Shown here: in pieces, positions 10,591 through 21,990 of the stretch
Layout: the number at the start of each line of letters is the position of its first letter
How positions within the stretch are numbered: position 1 is the first letter of the stretch
Source: Toxorhynchites rutilus septentrionalis
Taxonomy: Eukaryota; Arthropoda; Insecta; Diptera; Culicidae
Length of the DNA stretch: 64,000 bases
Assembly (NCBI RefSeq): GCF_029784135.1
Contig: NC_073745.1
Location: forward strand, 97,795,105-97,859,104
Direction of reading: 5' to 3'
Notes under the pieces: model-generated
Told to the model about the DNA's origin: nothing
The model's database searches: none
What the model saw: the letters and a program-made list of their open reading frames with translations, nothing else
Translations under genes and position numbers: made by a program

Positions 10591-11975
10591 TAATTGCAAA
10601 GCTTTCCAACGCAGTCGAAATCGTATTCGAATTTCAGGGCTGTTGTCGGTTGTTCTAAAGGAGTCAAGGAAGACAAATTCATCAACCATCTAGAGATCGT
10701 CACCGCTACTACCAAGAGAGATTCTGTGACGATCTCTCCCCATAACACCTTCCAGCGCCACGTTGTAGAGCAGACAGAAGAGTCCATCCAGAGTGAGTCT
10801 CGAACAATTCCGACAGATCGCCTGAGTTCCGCACACTGCACCGCACTCCGTTTATCGTTACCTGAGCTCGTTTTCTCAGTTATCGGAAAAAGCCGTGTTC
10901 ATCCATGATTCTCCATAGCTGTCGTCGGTCGATTGTATCATATGCGGTACTGAGGTCGATGAAGACGTGGTGCGCAGGAACCTGATACTCGGGGCATTTT
11001 TGTGTAAATATCTGGTTCGTCATCGAACAACCAAGCATGAATCCGGCCTGATAACTTTCCACAAAACTGCTAATTATTGGCGATAGACGTCGAAAAAAAG
11101 ATCTGAGACAGATCTTAAAAAGCATCATTCAGAATCGTGATTGTTCAGTAGTTCTCGCAATCCAGCTTGTAACCTTTTTTTTTTAAATAGGACAGATTAT
11201 CCCTTCTTCCACTCTTTCGGGAATTCTGTGTTCCAGATCATAACTATCAACCAATGAATACATTGTATAAGTTTCGCTGGGTCTGCCTTGAGGAGCTCTA
11301 CTGCGAGGCCATCCTCACCAGCTGCTTCGTCGTTCTTTATCTGATTAACGGTTTCCTTAACTCCACCAATCGTAGGAGGGTGTACATCGTCGTGGTTTTC
11401 ACTGCACCGGTGTGGCCCTGTTCAACGCCCTCTTGGTCTCCAGTCTGCGCCCTGTACAAGTGTTCATCGTAGTGCTGCCTCCACCTTTCGATCACCTCGC
11501 GTTCGTTCGTCAAGATGCCTCCTTCCTTATTCCTGCACATTTCGGTCCGCGTCACCAAGCCTTCATGCGAGGCGTTTAGTTTCTTGAAAACTTCCACGAT
11601 TCTCCTGAACAATAAAGCAACACCTTCTCACACTCTTTCTCTTCCAGGTGGCGCTTCTTTCTCGAATGAGCTGTGTTTGCTGCCTTCGCTTCAGTTAGTA
11701 TCGTTCCACGTTTTGTGGAGTCGCTCGTTGCACCATGACTGTTGCATCCTTTTCGGTCACAAGCGCAGCTGCATCTACATTCTTCTCGAATAGGTTTAAC
11801 GGAATTGGAGGTTATGCTGGAAGGGTGCTACGCATGGCGATGTTCTTGGAGTGTTAGGCTGCTTTCGTTGGTTCGCGGATGGATTGTGAACCTACCAATT
11901 ACCGGTCCCCCCCTTTTGGCCGACCTGAGCGTTCAAATCACCGATAACGTCATTGTTGTCTGTTGTACATGAAAT
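10591..11975 (-). pseudogene. Non-LTR retrotransposon relic: endonuclease end plus reverse transcriptase
   Basis: Read on the minus strand from about 11970, blocks appear in LINE order. VIGDLNAQVGQKG is the APE endonuclease. ERWRQHYDEHL and VNQIKNDEAAGEDGLAVELLK form the linker and the start of the reverse transcriptase. YQAGFMLGCSMTNQIF and HHVFIDLSTAYDTIDRRQLW are palm motifs, the A motif being FIDLSTAYD. The frame is broken many times and the FADD catalytic box was not found intact. The clade is not assigned. A related but separate relic lies at 23.7-24.9 kb. Confidence 0.7.
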
Positions 11976-12292
11976 TTGGAAAATTGATTTTTTTTTCGAT
12001 GTCAAATGGCCGAAAATGCATAAAATGTCGAGATCTGGTGTCATCTCAAAAGAAAAATGTTTTTTTGCTTATTTGACGCTTCAAGACACGAAAAGGCATG
12101 GTTTCTGCCGAAAATGAAATGCTTTCTGACAACGCTAGTTTGGGTGTACACTTGCAGGGCAACGCTTCGCCGATAAAGATGTCGAAAAATGGGTCGGCGA
12201 ATGGTTTTCGTCGGAACAATGAAAGGTGCTGGGGCTCGATTCCAGGTTATTCCTCCCCGGAAAGACAGCAACTCATTGAACGCATGAAAGTG
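11976..12292. other. Unassigned stretch between LINE relic and mariner
   Basis: No gene or repeat boundary was recognised. The overlapping open frames on both strands near 12041-12349 have no family resemblance and one runs into the mariner terminal repeat, so I treat them as chance frames. Confidence 0.4.
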
Positions 12293-12468
12293 TTGAGTTG
12301 GGGAAAAAGAAATGTCGTATATTGTCAATATATGGCAACACTTAAACATATCTTGTGTTGTACTTATCGCATCGGGTCATACTATACGGCTATTTAAAGA
12401 CGACAATCTGTGCTACAAGTGTAGTGTTGTGATTGTCCTTTTCAGTCTCAAGTTATAGCGCGTCAAAG

Positions 12469-13662
12469 ATGGAGTCCACCAAGCGAGCAATTCGTCTAAT
12501 TTGACGTTTTTACTACCTACCTGTAAAACTGCAACGAAGACGGCCGAAAAAAATCGTGTAGTTTATGGACCCGATACTGTAACAATTCGCACAGCACAGC
12601 GTTTGTTTGATCGATTTCGTACGCCAAGCCCGGATTGACGACCAGGAAGGTTTTGCTGTGTGTTTGGTGGGATTGGAAGGGAATCATCCACTATGAGCTA
12701 CTCAACTATGGCCAGACCCTCAACTCGGTTTTCTACTGTGAGCAGCTTGACCGTTTGAAGCAGGCGATCGACCAGATGCGACCAGAAATGATCAATAGGA
12801 ATGGTGTTGTTTTCCACCAGGACAACGCTCGACCTCACACATCTTTGATGACCCGCCAGAAGCTACGGGAGCTCGGATGGGATGTCCTATTGCACCCACA
12901 GTATAGTCCGGACCTGGCTCCAAGTGATTATCATCTCTTTCGGTCCATGCAAAACGATCTTGGTAATACAGGGTTTTCCAACTTTAAATTCCGAAAGTAA
13001 ATTGAAATAAAACACACTTACACGCTCTAATTTTTGTACCAGTTGGACTTTATATGGATGTAGGTGCAAGTCCAAATGCAAAATTCGCCACAATGATGTG
13101 TTTGACAAGCCCAATTGCTGAGCACGCCGTGTAATCGAAACATTCGGGTCATCCTCCACACTGGCAGCAACAGGTAGCAATATTTTCGGCCGAACGCACA
13201 TTACGATGATGCACAGGTTTCACAATATCCGCTACGGATCCAGTTTGTTCGAATTTACGCACTACATTAGCGATTGTGTGCTCTGTAGGCCGTCCATGAC
13301 GACCAAAATCCGTCCGAATGTTCGAAAAACATTTGCCGGTTTTTCATCATTTTTATAGTATAATTTAACTAAATTAACACGTTGTACGATGCCAAAACGA
13401 TCCATATTGTAAAATGGCAGACATTCAACTAACGATATGACGCTTTGGTTGACAGCTATGTCAAACGGTTGTCAGCGCAGGGCTGTATACTTTCGGAAGC
13501 CCGAAATGGAAAACCCTGTACTAAGTTGGCTAAGGCTTGCGAAAACTGGCTGTCTGAGTTTTTTGCAAATAAGGAGGGGGGGGGTTTTATAAGGGGGGGA
13601 TAATGAAGTTGCTTTCTAAATTGCAACAAGTTTGCGAACAAAACGGCGCATATTTGACTTAA
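12469..13662 (+). pseudogene. Mariner DD34D transposase, deleted and interrupted
   Basis: The ATG at 12469 starts MESTKRAIR. After frameshifts the HTH linker reads YGPDTVTIRTAQRLFDRF. A deletion then joins this to TTRKVLLCVWWDWKG, GVVFHQDNARPHTS and YSPDLAPSDYHLF, with 34 residues between the last two catalytic aspartates. At 12967 a second element interrupts the gene. After it the C-terminus resumes as KLAKACENWLSEFF and ends EQNGAYLT followed by TAA at 13660-13662. The first catalytic aspartate is lost with the deletion. Confidence 0.8.
12969..13518 (-). mobile_element. Short DD41D-related element nested in the mariner
   Basis: This 550 bp element has inverted repeats starting CAGGGTTTTCCA and reaching a shared CCGAAAGTA block, with TA duplications at 12967-12968 and 13519-13520. 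On the minus strand from ATG 13405 it keeps the transposase N-terminus, with FGRHGRPTEHTIANVVRKFE, VKPVHHRNVRS, VSITRRAQQLGLS and RILHLDLHLHPYKVQL. The whole catalytic domain is missing. The HTH organisation and HLHPYK motif match the DD41D transposases. Confidence 0.8.
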
Positions 13663-13739
13663 ATTGGATAATTATAAGTATGTTAAATAAAGCGTCAAAT
13701 TTCGATCATAAATACGACATTTCTTTTTCCCCAACCCTA

Positions 13740-14880
13740 TATATACTGGTAACGTTCTTATCGAGTCTGTACAAAATGTTAAACAGAACCATAACTGCCA
13801 AAGTTCACCGCAAAATACAACATCCTCTCATAAGAGCAGAAAGGATATGGAAAGAATACGCATGGCTACAAAGACCAAACCAACATCGATGTAACCATAG
13901 TCGTACAAGTTGTTTATAATCAGTAGAACCTCAGCATCGCCTATATCGACTATAGAAAGGATTTTGGCTTCACACTCTTCTGGTCCGGGTATTGGGGATC
14001 TATGAAATTGATCCCACCGTCGTGAGTTTCCTGTAGCGTGCGATGAGACAGTGGAGCACATCTCTGAACCTTAGTCGTAGGAAAATGTGTTGCAGTCAAA
14101 AACGCTTTCGATAAAGGCGAGGAGGTTTCAAAGCAATTATTTCAATCCACTTTGGTTTCGTCTGGAACTGAACCCTCTCAGTAGGACGCTCAAGAGAAAC
14201 GATCGAAGCTATAAGATAAGGAATGGCGACTACGTCCACATCAGCTTCTAGGCTTAGCTATCCGGGTTGTCGAAGATATGAACATGAACATTGGTATGGG
14301 CCTAGATATATTCCGATGTACCTACGACTACCTAGGACTTTCCTGAGCGTAAAAACAACATACGCACGATCAATACATTCGCGGCTCTTCTACTGTCCAT
14401 CTTTTTTGAAGGAATCAAATGGAACAATTCCGACCGAGAAGATCATGAAAAGAAGATGAGGAAAGCATTCAGAGTAAGAGATGATACTGAATGAGGACTT
14501 GAAATTGTAGACTTTTCTGCATTATGTGTAGCCTAAGTACGATAACAGCTCAAGTAATACGCAGAACTTGCCAATCAAAACGCGCTACACTTAGCTGTTC
14601 GCCCCGCTCGGACAAAATATAAAGCACATTATGGCAGGCTGCCCCGTTTTGGCCAACGCAGTCTACAACTACCGTTACAACTACGTCTGCCCTAGAAAAT
14701 GGCTGTTTCAAGCTGTACTGGGACCGAATTGTTCTGACCGACTTCTCGATCCAGCATAACCGTTCAGACATAATTGTATACGAAAAGAGCGACCGAAAAG
14801 AGCTACTCCGCTGACCCAAAATTTGGAGGAAAATAAAGATCGCAAAATTGACAAGAACCCACCATATTCCGGGGAACTCA
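13740..14880. other. Unassigned stretch
   Basis: Several short frames occur on both strands (for example 13828-14061 minus, 14223-14459 plus, 14550-14819 minus), but none shows a recognisable motif and none is longer than 100 codons. The base composition is less AT-rich than the flanking repeats, which may indicate an old decayed element, but I cannot name it. Confidence 0.35.
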
Positions 14881-14884
14881 AGTA

Positions 14885-15095
14885 ACTATAAAGCTAAGGG
14901 AGGTAACAAGAATCTTTCCGGATGTTTTCTCTCGAACTGAAACTATATCGAAGAGATTTCTGGAAACGCTGAGGCTGTTGAACATGAAGAAGGAATTGAC
15001 CGGCATACAAAAGGTCACCCTTAGTACCTGCTTGATTGTCCGACAATTCTGTGGTCTGGACTAAAACGCATGAGCATACAGATACGTGCATTCTG
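14885..15095. repeat. Unidentified dispersed repeat, copy 1
   Basis: The minus-strand translation contains AGQFLLHVQQPQRFQKSL and FSSREN. It resembles the plus-strand translation at 49500-49660 (SGQFFLHVTHLERFQEHL, SSREND). The two copies are in opposite orientation. In the other reading direction the shared block gives LETLRLLNMKKELTGIQ versus LETLKVCNMEKKLAGFG, so which strand is coding is uncertain. The family was not recognised. Confidence 0.5.
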
Positions 15096-17740
15096 CAGAG
15101 CCTACTCCCCTTTTAGTAATGAGAAACCTTGGTGCAGGTGAAATTTTATGACTAGGATCGCCTAGTTAAGCAGTGTCATAATCCTATCATAAAATAATTA
15201 TAACAAATATTTTTTGGTTTGCAGATCTACATCACCGCGAGACGGTAACGAAATTATGTGGAAACGATTCACTCATGAGGGCATCTAACTCAAAAGCATT
15301 TAACAGCATTCATTTTTGACTAATTCTGCAGTGGTAACCAGGGAATTGATTACCAGAATAATCACTAACTAAGCTAACAACGAACGGATGTTTGAATATA
15401 CGAAATTCAGTAGTCGATGACAGATTGAGAAGTTCCTAGGGAGGTTCAACCCATAACAATGTTATTAATGTTAGGACTGGTAATCAGTTAGTTCAAACAA
15501 TTTTTAAAAAAATGATAACAAAAGAATATATACCATATACCGATATATCAAAAAAAAAAAAACAAATACGATTTATAGAGATAAGTCACAAATTGGGTTG
15601 TACAATGTATGTTCGCAATGGTTCAATTCTGCTTTTGAGTTTATCGTCAGTAAATGTCGTGTATGTCGTAAAATACACAAATACGAACACGAAACGAGCT
15701 ACTGAAATCATGTTACGATCCAAGAAACCATTAGGTGAAGCGTACTTCCGATCATAACATTGCATATTACGCCTTTCTAGCAGCCCATATCGTTTCGCGA
15801 TAAATCAACCCCTTCTCAATAGCTGACATGTGCCATAAAAATTCCAAGCACGTTACATGCGAAGAAAGCCCTTTTTGGTATGACTCCATCCCAGTTCTTC
15901 GTTCTTCCCTCCGACCGCAACAAACAGACTGAGAACCGGCAACATACCTGCTCTCTGCCTGCTTTTATACCCGGCTTGTTCCAATAAAGACAACCCATCT
16001 CCACAATGCTGTATTATCGATCTAAAAATAAGAACCGTTCGTTCCAGACGCAAGACCCATTCGGTCTGCGAACAAGACACCGGCGAGAAAAAGAAACAGT
16101 TCTCATCTCCCAACACGCTTCCAATGTCTCCCCGTTGCTCACTTGATGTCATATTATGCTAGGCGCATGACTATTCCAACCGGTCGCTGCTGCTTCTTCC
16201 ATCCGGAATCTCTGTTACCAGGCACAGTTTTCTCCGGACAGATTTCGGTGGAAACAGTGGAAACATCCGAGACCATCATTGGAGATGCGAGTCAAAAGCA
16301 TTCGTCCCAAATTTGACACCAACTATCGATCGAGCCCACAATCAGATGATGTAACACCCCCAGAAAATGTTTTCCATTTGGGGCGACTCTTGGGAAATAT
16401 ACATTATGGAGAGTCGTACCACTGGTGGCAAATAGAGATGCTGTTTTCGTGGATAAGCACCAAATATATATTCATATAAAACAATCGCCGGATATGGCAA
16501 AAATACGGTCGTGTCAAATATTATCTCATCTCGTCGGGAAAATTTCGCTAGACAACAGATAAATGGGTGAATCGTTGCCAAAGACAGACGGGTTGGTTTT
16601 TGTTTGCTGGGAATACATACAGATGACACCTTAATGGGATGGTTTTTTATTTCTTTTTCAATCCAAAAAATGTACGATTATTGTGTCATATCAAAAGAAA
16701 GTCCTTGATAGGCTACGCTGCTGCTCGCAACATACCTTCAGAAGTGTAATGTGGCATAAAGAAAGGGATCATTTGTTCAAGCTTCCGTAAAAGGATATGT
16801 CGAGGATAACTTTGGCGATACGGAGGCGATTTATATATGTAGCACAATCGATTCGCACGACCGCGGCCCACCCTACATGTCCGTGCCGATCCATTGTCAA
16901 CATCCCCAGCAATCAGTTCGAAAAAAAAGTACGATTGTATTGCTAAAATGTGAAAACCTGAAATCAATAAATTGCGAGATAAACAAAACTACTATTCGCG
17001 ACTGGTTGCTGGATGCAGGGAGATGTGCGTTTTCGCGCAAATAAAAAGACAGCAACAAAAACGACCAGTCGCATAAGTTGCAAATTTTTGCCAATTAGGT
17101 TGACCGCAAATCAAGGGGTGACCTTACTTTAAATACTCAATAAAATTCCCGGAACGACATAAATTTGAATTGCCCAACTGTCGCTAGAAATTGATGGTTA
17201 TGAGCGATGCTCTCATCACGATTCTTCGTGCCAAATTGTCTGAATACATTATGCACCACAATCTGGCACACGGTTTCTCCATCGCAGAAGGTTCCATTGT
17301 CATCGTATCAAAAACCAGATGACAGAAACAACATTCTGGAAATGATCTTACGGTTGGCAATCATGAAAATAAATGGAAAATATACTCATTGAACCGCAAA
17401 TCAAACGAACTGTGATTTATGAGCAGACTACATTGTCTCGGAATTGTGACACGAACTTAAACAAGATCGTACCAATGAGAGAGGAGCCGCTTGAAGTAGC
17501 ATGCGCCAAAGAAGATAAATTATACACAGTAGTCGTAATAACGTCAGATCGATTCCATTTGCGGTGGGGTGGTCTATAACAGTGATACTCATCTTTTTTT
17601 CAGAGAGGCAATAATGAAACTCTTTAGTAATTGACAAGGACCGATAAAACACTAAATTGAGCAGATTTCCAAATTAACTCAGAATTAACATGTCAGTCAC
17701 TATCAAAGTCGAGGGACACTAAACTTACTGAATATCTAAG
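15096..17740. other. Unassigned intergenic stretch
   Basis: No recognisable gene, terminal repeat or RNA was found across this 2.6 kb. Open frames up to about 100 codons exist on both strands, for example 15853-16152 minus and 16342-16629 minus. They overlap one another in different frames and lack motifs. A poly-A tract lies at 15551-15561. Confidence 0.4.
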
Positions 17741-17741
17741 T

Positions 17742-18565
17742 AGGGGAAATGGGGCTAAGACGGACATGTTAAGAAGAACTTCAATTGTATTATAGGAAAC
17801 TCATATCTCCAAAACATAAAAGCCATTTCTTACAGTTCAATATACGGGTTTTCGAAATAATTGGCCAAATGTTTTATAAAAATGTGTTTTTCCATGTTTT
17901 TTACTGAAATTAAAACAAACCGAAAAGTAGAACAATATTATCGATGCGGGTATAATGGACATGTAGAGGGGGGGGGGGGATTATTGACAGGTTAATAATA
18001 TACGAAGCGTAGAAGTTTATCGCTCGCGAGAGGAATAATTTCGCTCTCTCTCAGTGTTAGTGTGTCCAGTAACTGAAATAGAACAAAGAGAGAAAGCAAT
18101 ATAAAAAATAGTTCAATATTATTCCCTTCACTTTCCATCATGCATTAGACGTCACTATGGATGTGACTGTCCATTTCAACCCCACCAGTGCAATTATTTT
18201 AATAATATAAATAAACCACTTACGAATGAATTTACTTTTCCATACATACCAAATATCGCTTATCTGCCAACTCACAAACCGAAACATAACCGTCAGCGAA
18301 TCCAATTTTGCAATTAAACCACTCAAAATGCTTAATATTGAAACCGTCAAAATTACATCCACACGCGGAATCAAATTTGATTTTCGGTTTTTGTTTCCCT
18401 ATTCCACTTTTAATCAGTTTTCATTGTCATAGGATGGTTTAAATATTATAGAATAGCACATAGAAGGGGTTCCCATCAAAAGAGATTTAATAATGTAACT
18501 ATACAAATCAACCAACTGTCCAATATACCCGCACTGTTCGTCATACCCGCGGTTCCCCTAATTTC
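17742..18565. mobile_element. Putative MITE with AGGGGAA-type ends
   Basis: The left end reads taggggaaatggggctaag and the right end, reversed, reads taggggaaccgcgggtatg. A second, inner pair (gcgggtataatggacatg at about 17946 and tgtccaatatacccgc at about 18519) is also inverted. No coding frame is recognisable inside. The terminal match is only partial, so the boundaries are tentative. Similar AGGGGAA tips occur at 1118 and 30993. Confidence 0.4.
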
Positions 18566-19004
18566 CAATTTCCAAGTTGCCGGCAACAAAAAATCAAACT
18601 GAGTCGGGTGTCTGGTAAGGTGACGGCGTCAGCAGCAACCGCGGCGGAACATATTTTCACCTTCAGTTTTCTACTAAAGAACGCAGCTCTCAACACTAGT
18701 TAGGATAGGATAGTTGCAGATTGTATGTAATACGATTGTTCAAATTTTGAATGATAAAAAAGTAAACAATTCATGTATTTCAATTACAAGAAAAAGCATT
18801 TCACTGATGTCTTATTGAACCCCACAGCTTTCGCTATTGATGCATTCTTAGGTTTGCGGAACGAATTGTTCGGATTCCGGTCTAGAAATCTCAGGCAGCA
18901 TTTATGTTTTTCGTAATGAAAGTATCTTTCACGTTGTTTATTTCGGGGCCAATTTACAAGCCAGACGGTTCTCAAGATGAACCAGATGATGGATAAATTC
19001 CTCC

Positions 19005-19099
19005 TCCTGGTACGGAGTACACACGAGAGTTTTGATTGAACGTTGAACCATGGTATTCCTTAGTTTAACGTTCAATCAAAACTCTTGTGCTCTGCCAGG
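19005..19099. repeat. Long near-perfect hairpin, miRNA-precursor-like
   Basis: The block gagttttgattgaacgtt in the 5' arm (19027-19044) pairs with aacgttcaatcaaaactc in the 3' arm (19067-19084). Pairing continues outward with bulges to cctgg/ccagg at 19005-19009 and 19095-19099. The loop region is about 15-20 bases. Size, arm length and internal bulges resemble a pre-miRNA, but a tiny palindromic MITE would look the same. No similarity to a known miRNA was recognised from memory. Confidence 0.55.
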
Positions 19100-19725
19100 C
19101 ATTCTTATTGACATGTCCAATTCAGTTCTCCAGTTTTGTTTTCCAAATATAAACACGGGGCACCTACAAAAACTAAGAATGCATTTTTCCTGTCATTTTT
19201 CCTAATAGTGTCGGTGATACCCCGAATGGATTCGAAATTTCAAAACAATATTTTCGAGCATCGATAAGAATCAAACCCACATACCGTCTCACAAAATACA
19301 CTGAAAAATTATCTAAATAAATAATTGCTCATAAAAGTATCGAATTTTCCAAAATATTCCGACTAAAAAACTTAAATTCCACTAGCAAAATTTTAAACAT
19401 TACACATTTTACAAGATTTAGTCCTCTTGTTTGCTGAACGGTTCTATTTAGTTGTTCGTTTTGACAGCAAAGCGACATCCGCAGACGTGGGATGACTTGA
19501 AACATAAGAAAAAATAAGTGTGTAAAATTTTCAAAATCTGCTTCTAACTGAAAAAATAGGGGATGTCGGTTTTACCCTGATTTCTTATTGATTTTTCATT
19601 GAAGGTTTTTATGGTCATAATGTTTTGTGGTTTGTGTGGTTTTGTAGAAGCTCTTAAAGATAGTCCATTAATTTTTGTTTTCGCGAGAACAATACACGAG
19701 ATTTATGTCCTTATTGCCATTACAC

Positions 19726-19764
19726 ATAGCGCACTCAGTTTGCATCGCGAACTGAGTGCGCTAT
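19726..19764. repeat. Perfect 15 bp stem-loop
   Basis: The arm atagcgcactcagtt pairs exactly with aactgagtgcgctat around the nine-base loop tgcatcgcg. No coding or mobile context was recognised around it. Confidence 0.75.
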
Positions 19765-20432
19765 AGAAAAACCATACGATATGGATATTGGATACAGTTG
19801 TCTTACCAGTGGTAGTCGAATATTGTATTCTGATTCGATTTTGTTCATGAAAAAGGGATTTAATAGACCGGAAATGGCATGAAATCCCACAATACAACCG
19901 GGAATGGTAATGTTAGCATATATCCACGGGTACGCAAAGAAAAATAAAAACGAATGAAGTTTTATAGTGAGCGAATGGTATTTGAGCGAGAAAGAGATAA
20001 TTTTAGAGTGAGAAGAACTTAGCTTTAGAGCAGCACGTATGGAGTTAGACAAAAAAAGGGCACATACAAATGCATACGCAAAGGTCGACGGTCAACGTTT
20101 AACCTCAACGCCAACGTATAAGTCATCTTCAACACGCAAACATAAATGCCTTTGCACAAGTACGCGCAAAAGTTTCTAATAGTAAAATCAAATGTTCCCC
20201 CGGTAGTGAGAGCCACTCGATGAGCCAGCCTTGTGCGAGCCATTGAGCGTAAGGCAAGCGCCAAATTAGAAACTTATCGTAATTAATGTTAAATTAGGAA
20301 GTGAGAGTTTTTCCATCTGGTTCTGTAGTTATGAAACACTGGAATTTTGGTTTTTGGAATGTTTCGCGCCTGCTTAATCAAGTGTCGTCATTCTTTAACC
20401 CTGTATTCATGAACTATATTCACGCTCAAGAT

Positions 20433-20487
20433 CCAATTTCTCGATTTTTTGGAGAACAAAGAATCGATCCAAAAAATCGGAAATTGG
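20433..20487. repeat. 20 bp stem-loop with a single bulge
   Basis: The arm ccaatttctcgattttttgg pairs with the reverse complement of tccaaaaaatcggaaattgg apart from one bulged base, around a loop of about 15 bases (agaacaaagaatcga). The neighbourhood holds no recognised gene. Confidence 0.7.
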
Positions 20488-21990
20488 AGAGGAATAGATC
20501 GATCGTCTAAAGGAAAGGAAAGATGGAAGATATCACAAAGAGCGGTTCAATTTTGTTCGGTCGTCGCATCGATTTTCATGCTATTTGGCGAAGAATGATT
20601 CTATGTTTTTGCATCACACGCACATATTGTTGTTGTTAAGAAATATAACATAATGTTACTGATGAAACAACCGACCGAAAGCGCGTCAACTGGGAAAACG
20701 AGCGCTGCGACAACTTTCGCGATGAGCCCTCCCTAGGTGCATTGCGTACATTGACATAAGGAAACAAATATCGACTTATGCTTATGTATTAACTCACCAG
20801 CTTATGTACAGCTGTCGCGAGAACAAGAATGAGTCATGAGTCAATCACCTTCAACTACTTCTCCAAAACCACACAAACGGATCGATTCTTTTAAAAAACA
20901 TCAAAACTTTCTACCAAAGAGTTATTTGTAAAATTTATTATGTACAAAAATACCACATGAAAAGCGAATTGATTTTATTACAATTTATTACCAGTAGAAA
21001 ACTTGTATAAATTTAGAAGTTTGTTCCGATCTATCATCAATTTTCGTGAATTCGTACATTGTTTCCGGGTTAGAAATTGCGCCAAAGTGCAGCATATTTC
21101 AAGCCAGGTGTATCTTTTAGCGGTGAGAGCTGTGTTCTTCGGTGGAACACGGGAAATGAAAATTTGTTGTACTAAAAAGTACATTCTTAAATTTCTATAG
21201 TATTTATTCTCACTGACGATTCTTCCTATGTATATTATCCATTCGTTTCCAAATACATGAGAATATTTCGTGATTTATTTGGACGGCGTAAAAGCGCTAC
21301 TAAACAATTTCATAAGAAAAAAATCTACAAAAAAAAAACTCTAATTTTATTTAAACTATGTATTTTCATTTCTTTTAGAAAATTTTTGCACGCCTATTTT
21401 TTTATTTTGCCCTTAGGGTACATGATTCAGAATTTGGATGATCTGAAAAAATATTGTTTACAGTGGGAGACGAGAGAGATTAAGATCGAGAGCTAAAAGA
21501 AACAACGGATTATTGTATTTGTCATAAAATAAGGAATACATGTCCGATTCTCTAATGTTCATGCCTATTTTGAGTGCAAATCGAATCCACATGAATTGTG
21601 ATTCGTGGAAACGCTACATAATAGTCCACAGTAAATTTTACTCACTGTGCATATGCAATATCTTCAATGTTGATGCGTTATAACCACCCCATCGCATGAC
21701 CAGCTAATCGGTACCTCGCCATAAACATAAAGCTGGAATTCGTTCTATTCGAGCAACGCAACGAAACGAATTCAGTATATGGTCGTCTGCAACAACTTTA
21801 TTGGAGCTGTGTTTCCTTCAGCATTCTTCGTTCGTTATTCAAATGGTTATAGAAACATAAGTTCGTGCAAGAATAATCTTGATTCCCGAAAACTCACGAG
21901 ATCAACCGTTACCAGATATCGAGCCATGATTTACCACAGCTTATCGCTTCGCATATGGTTAACATCAATGATGTTGAGATACTTTATATT

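Larger units (their letters stand above)
12293..13739 (+). mobile_element. Mariner (DD34D) element carrying a nested insertion
   Basis: The ends are inverted repeats sharing ggttggggaaaaagaaatgt-type sequence: gagttggggaaaaag at the left and, reversed, gggttggggaaaaag at the right. TA is seen clearly only on the right side. Removing the nested 550 bp element leaves about 0.9 kb, less than a full 1.3 kb mariner, because the transposase middle has been deleted. Confidence 0.75.
18566..21990. other. Unassigned stretch with several stem-loops
   Basis: No gene was recognised in this 3.4 kb. The notable structures are three strong inverted repeats, listed separately, at 19005-19099, 19726-19764 and 20433-20487. 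The remaining open frames are short, AT-rich and motif-free. Confidence 0.4.
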
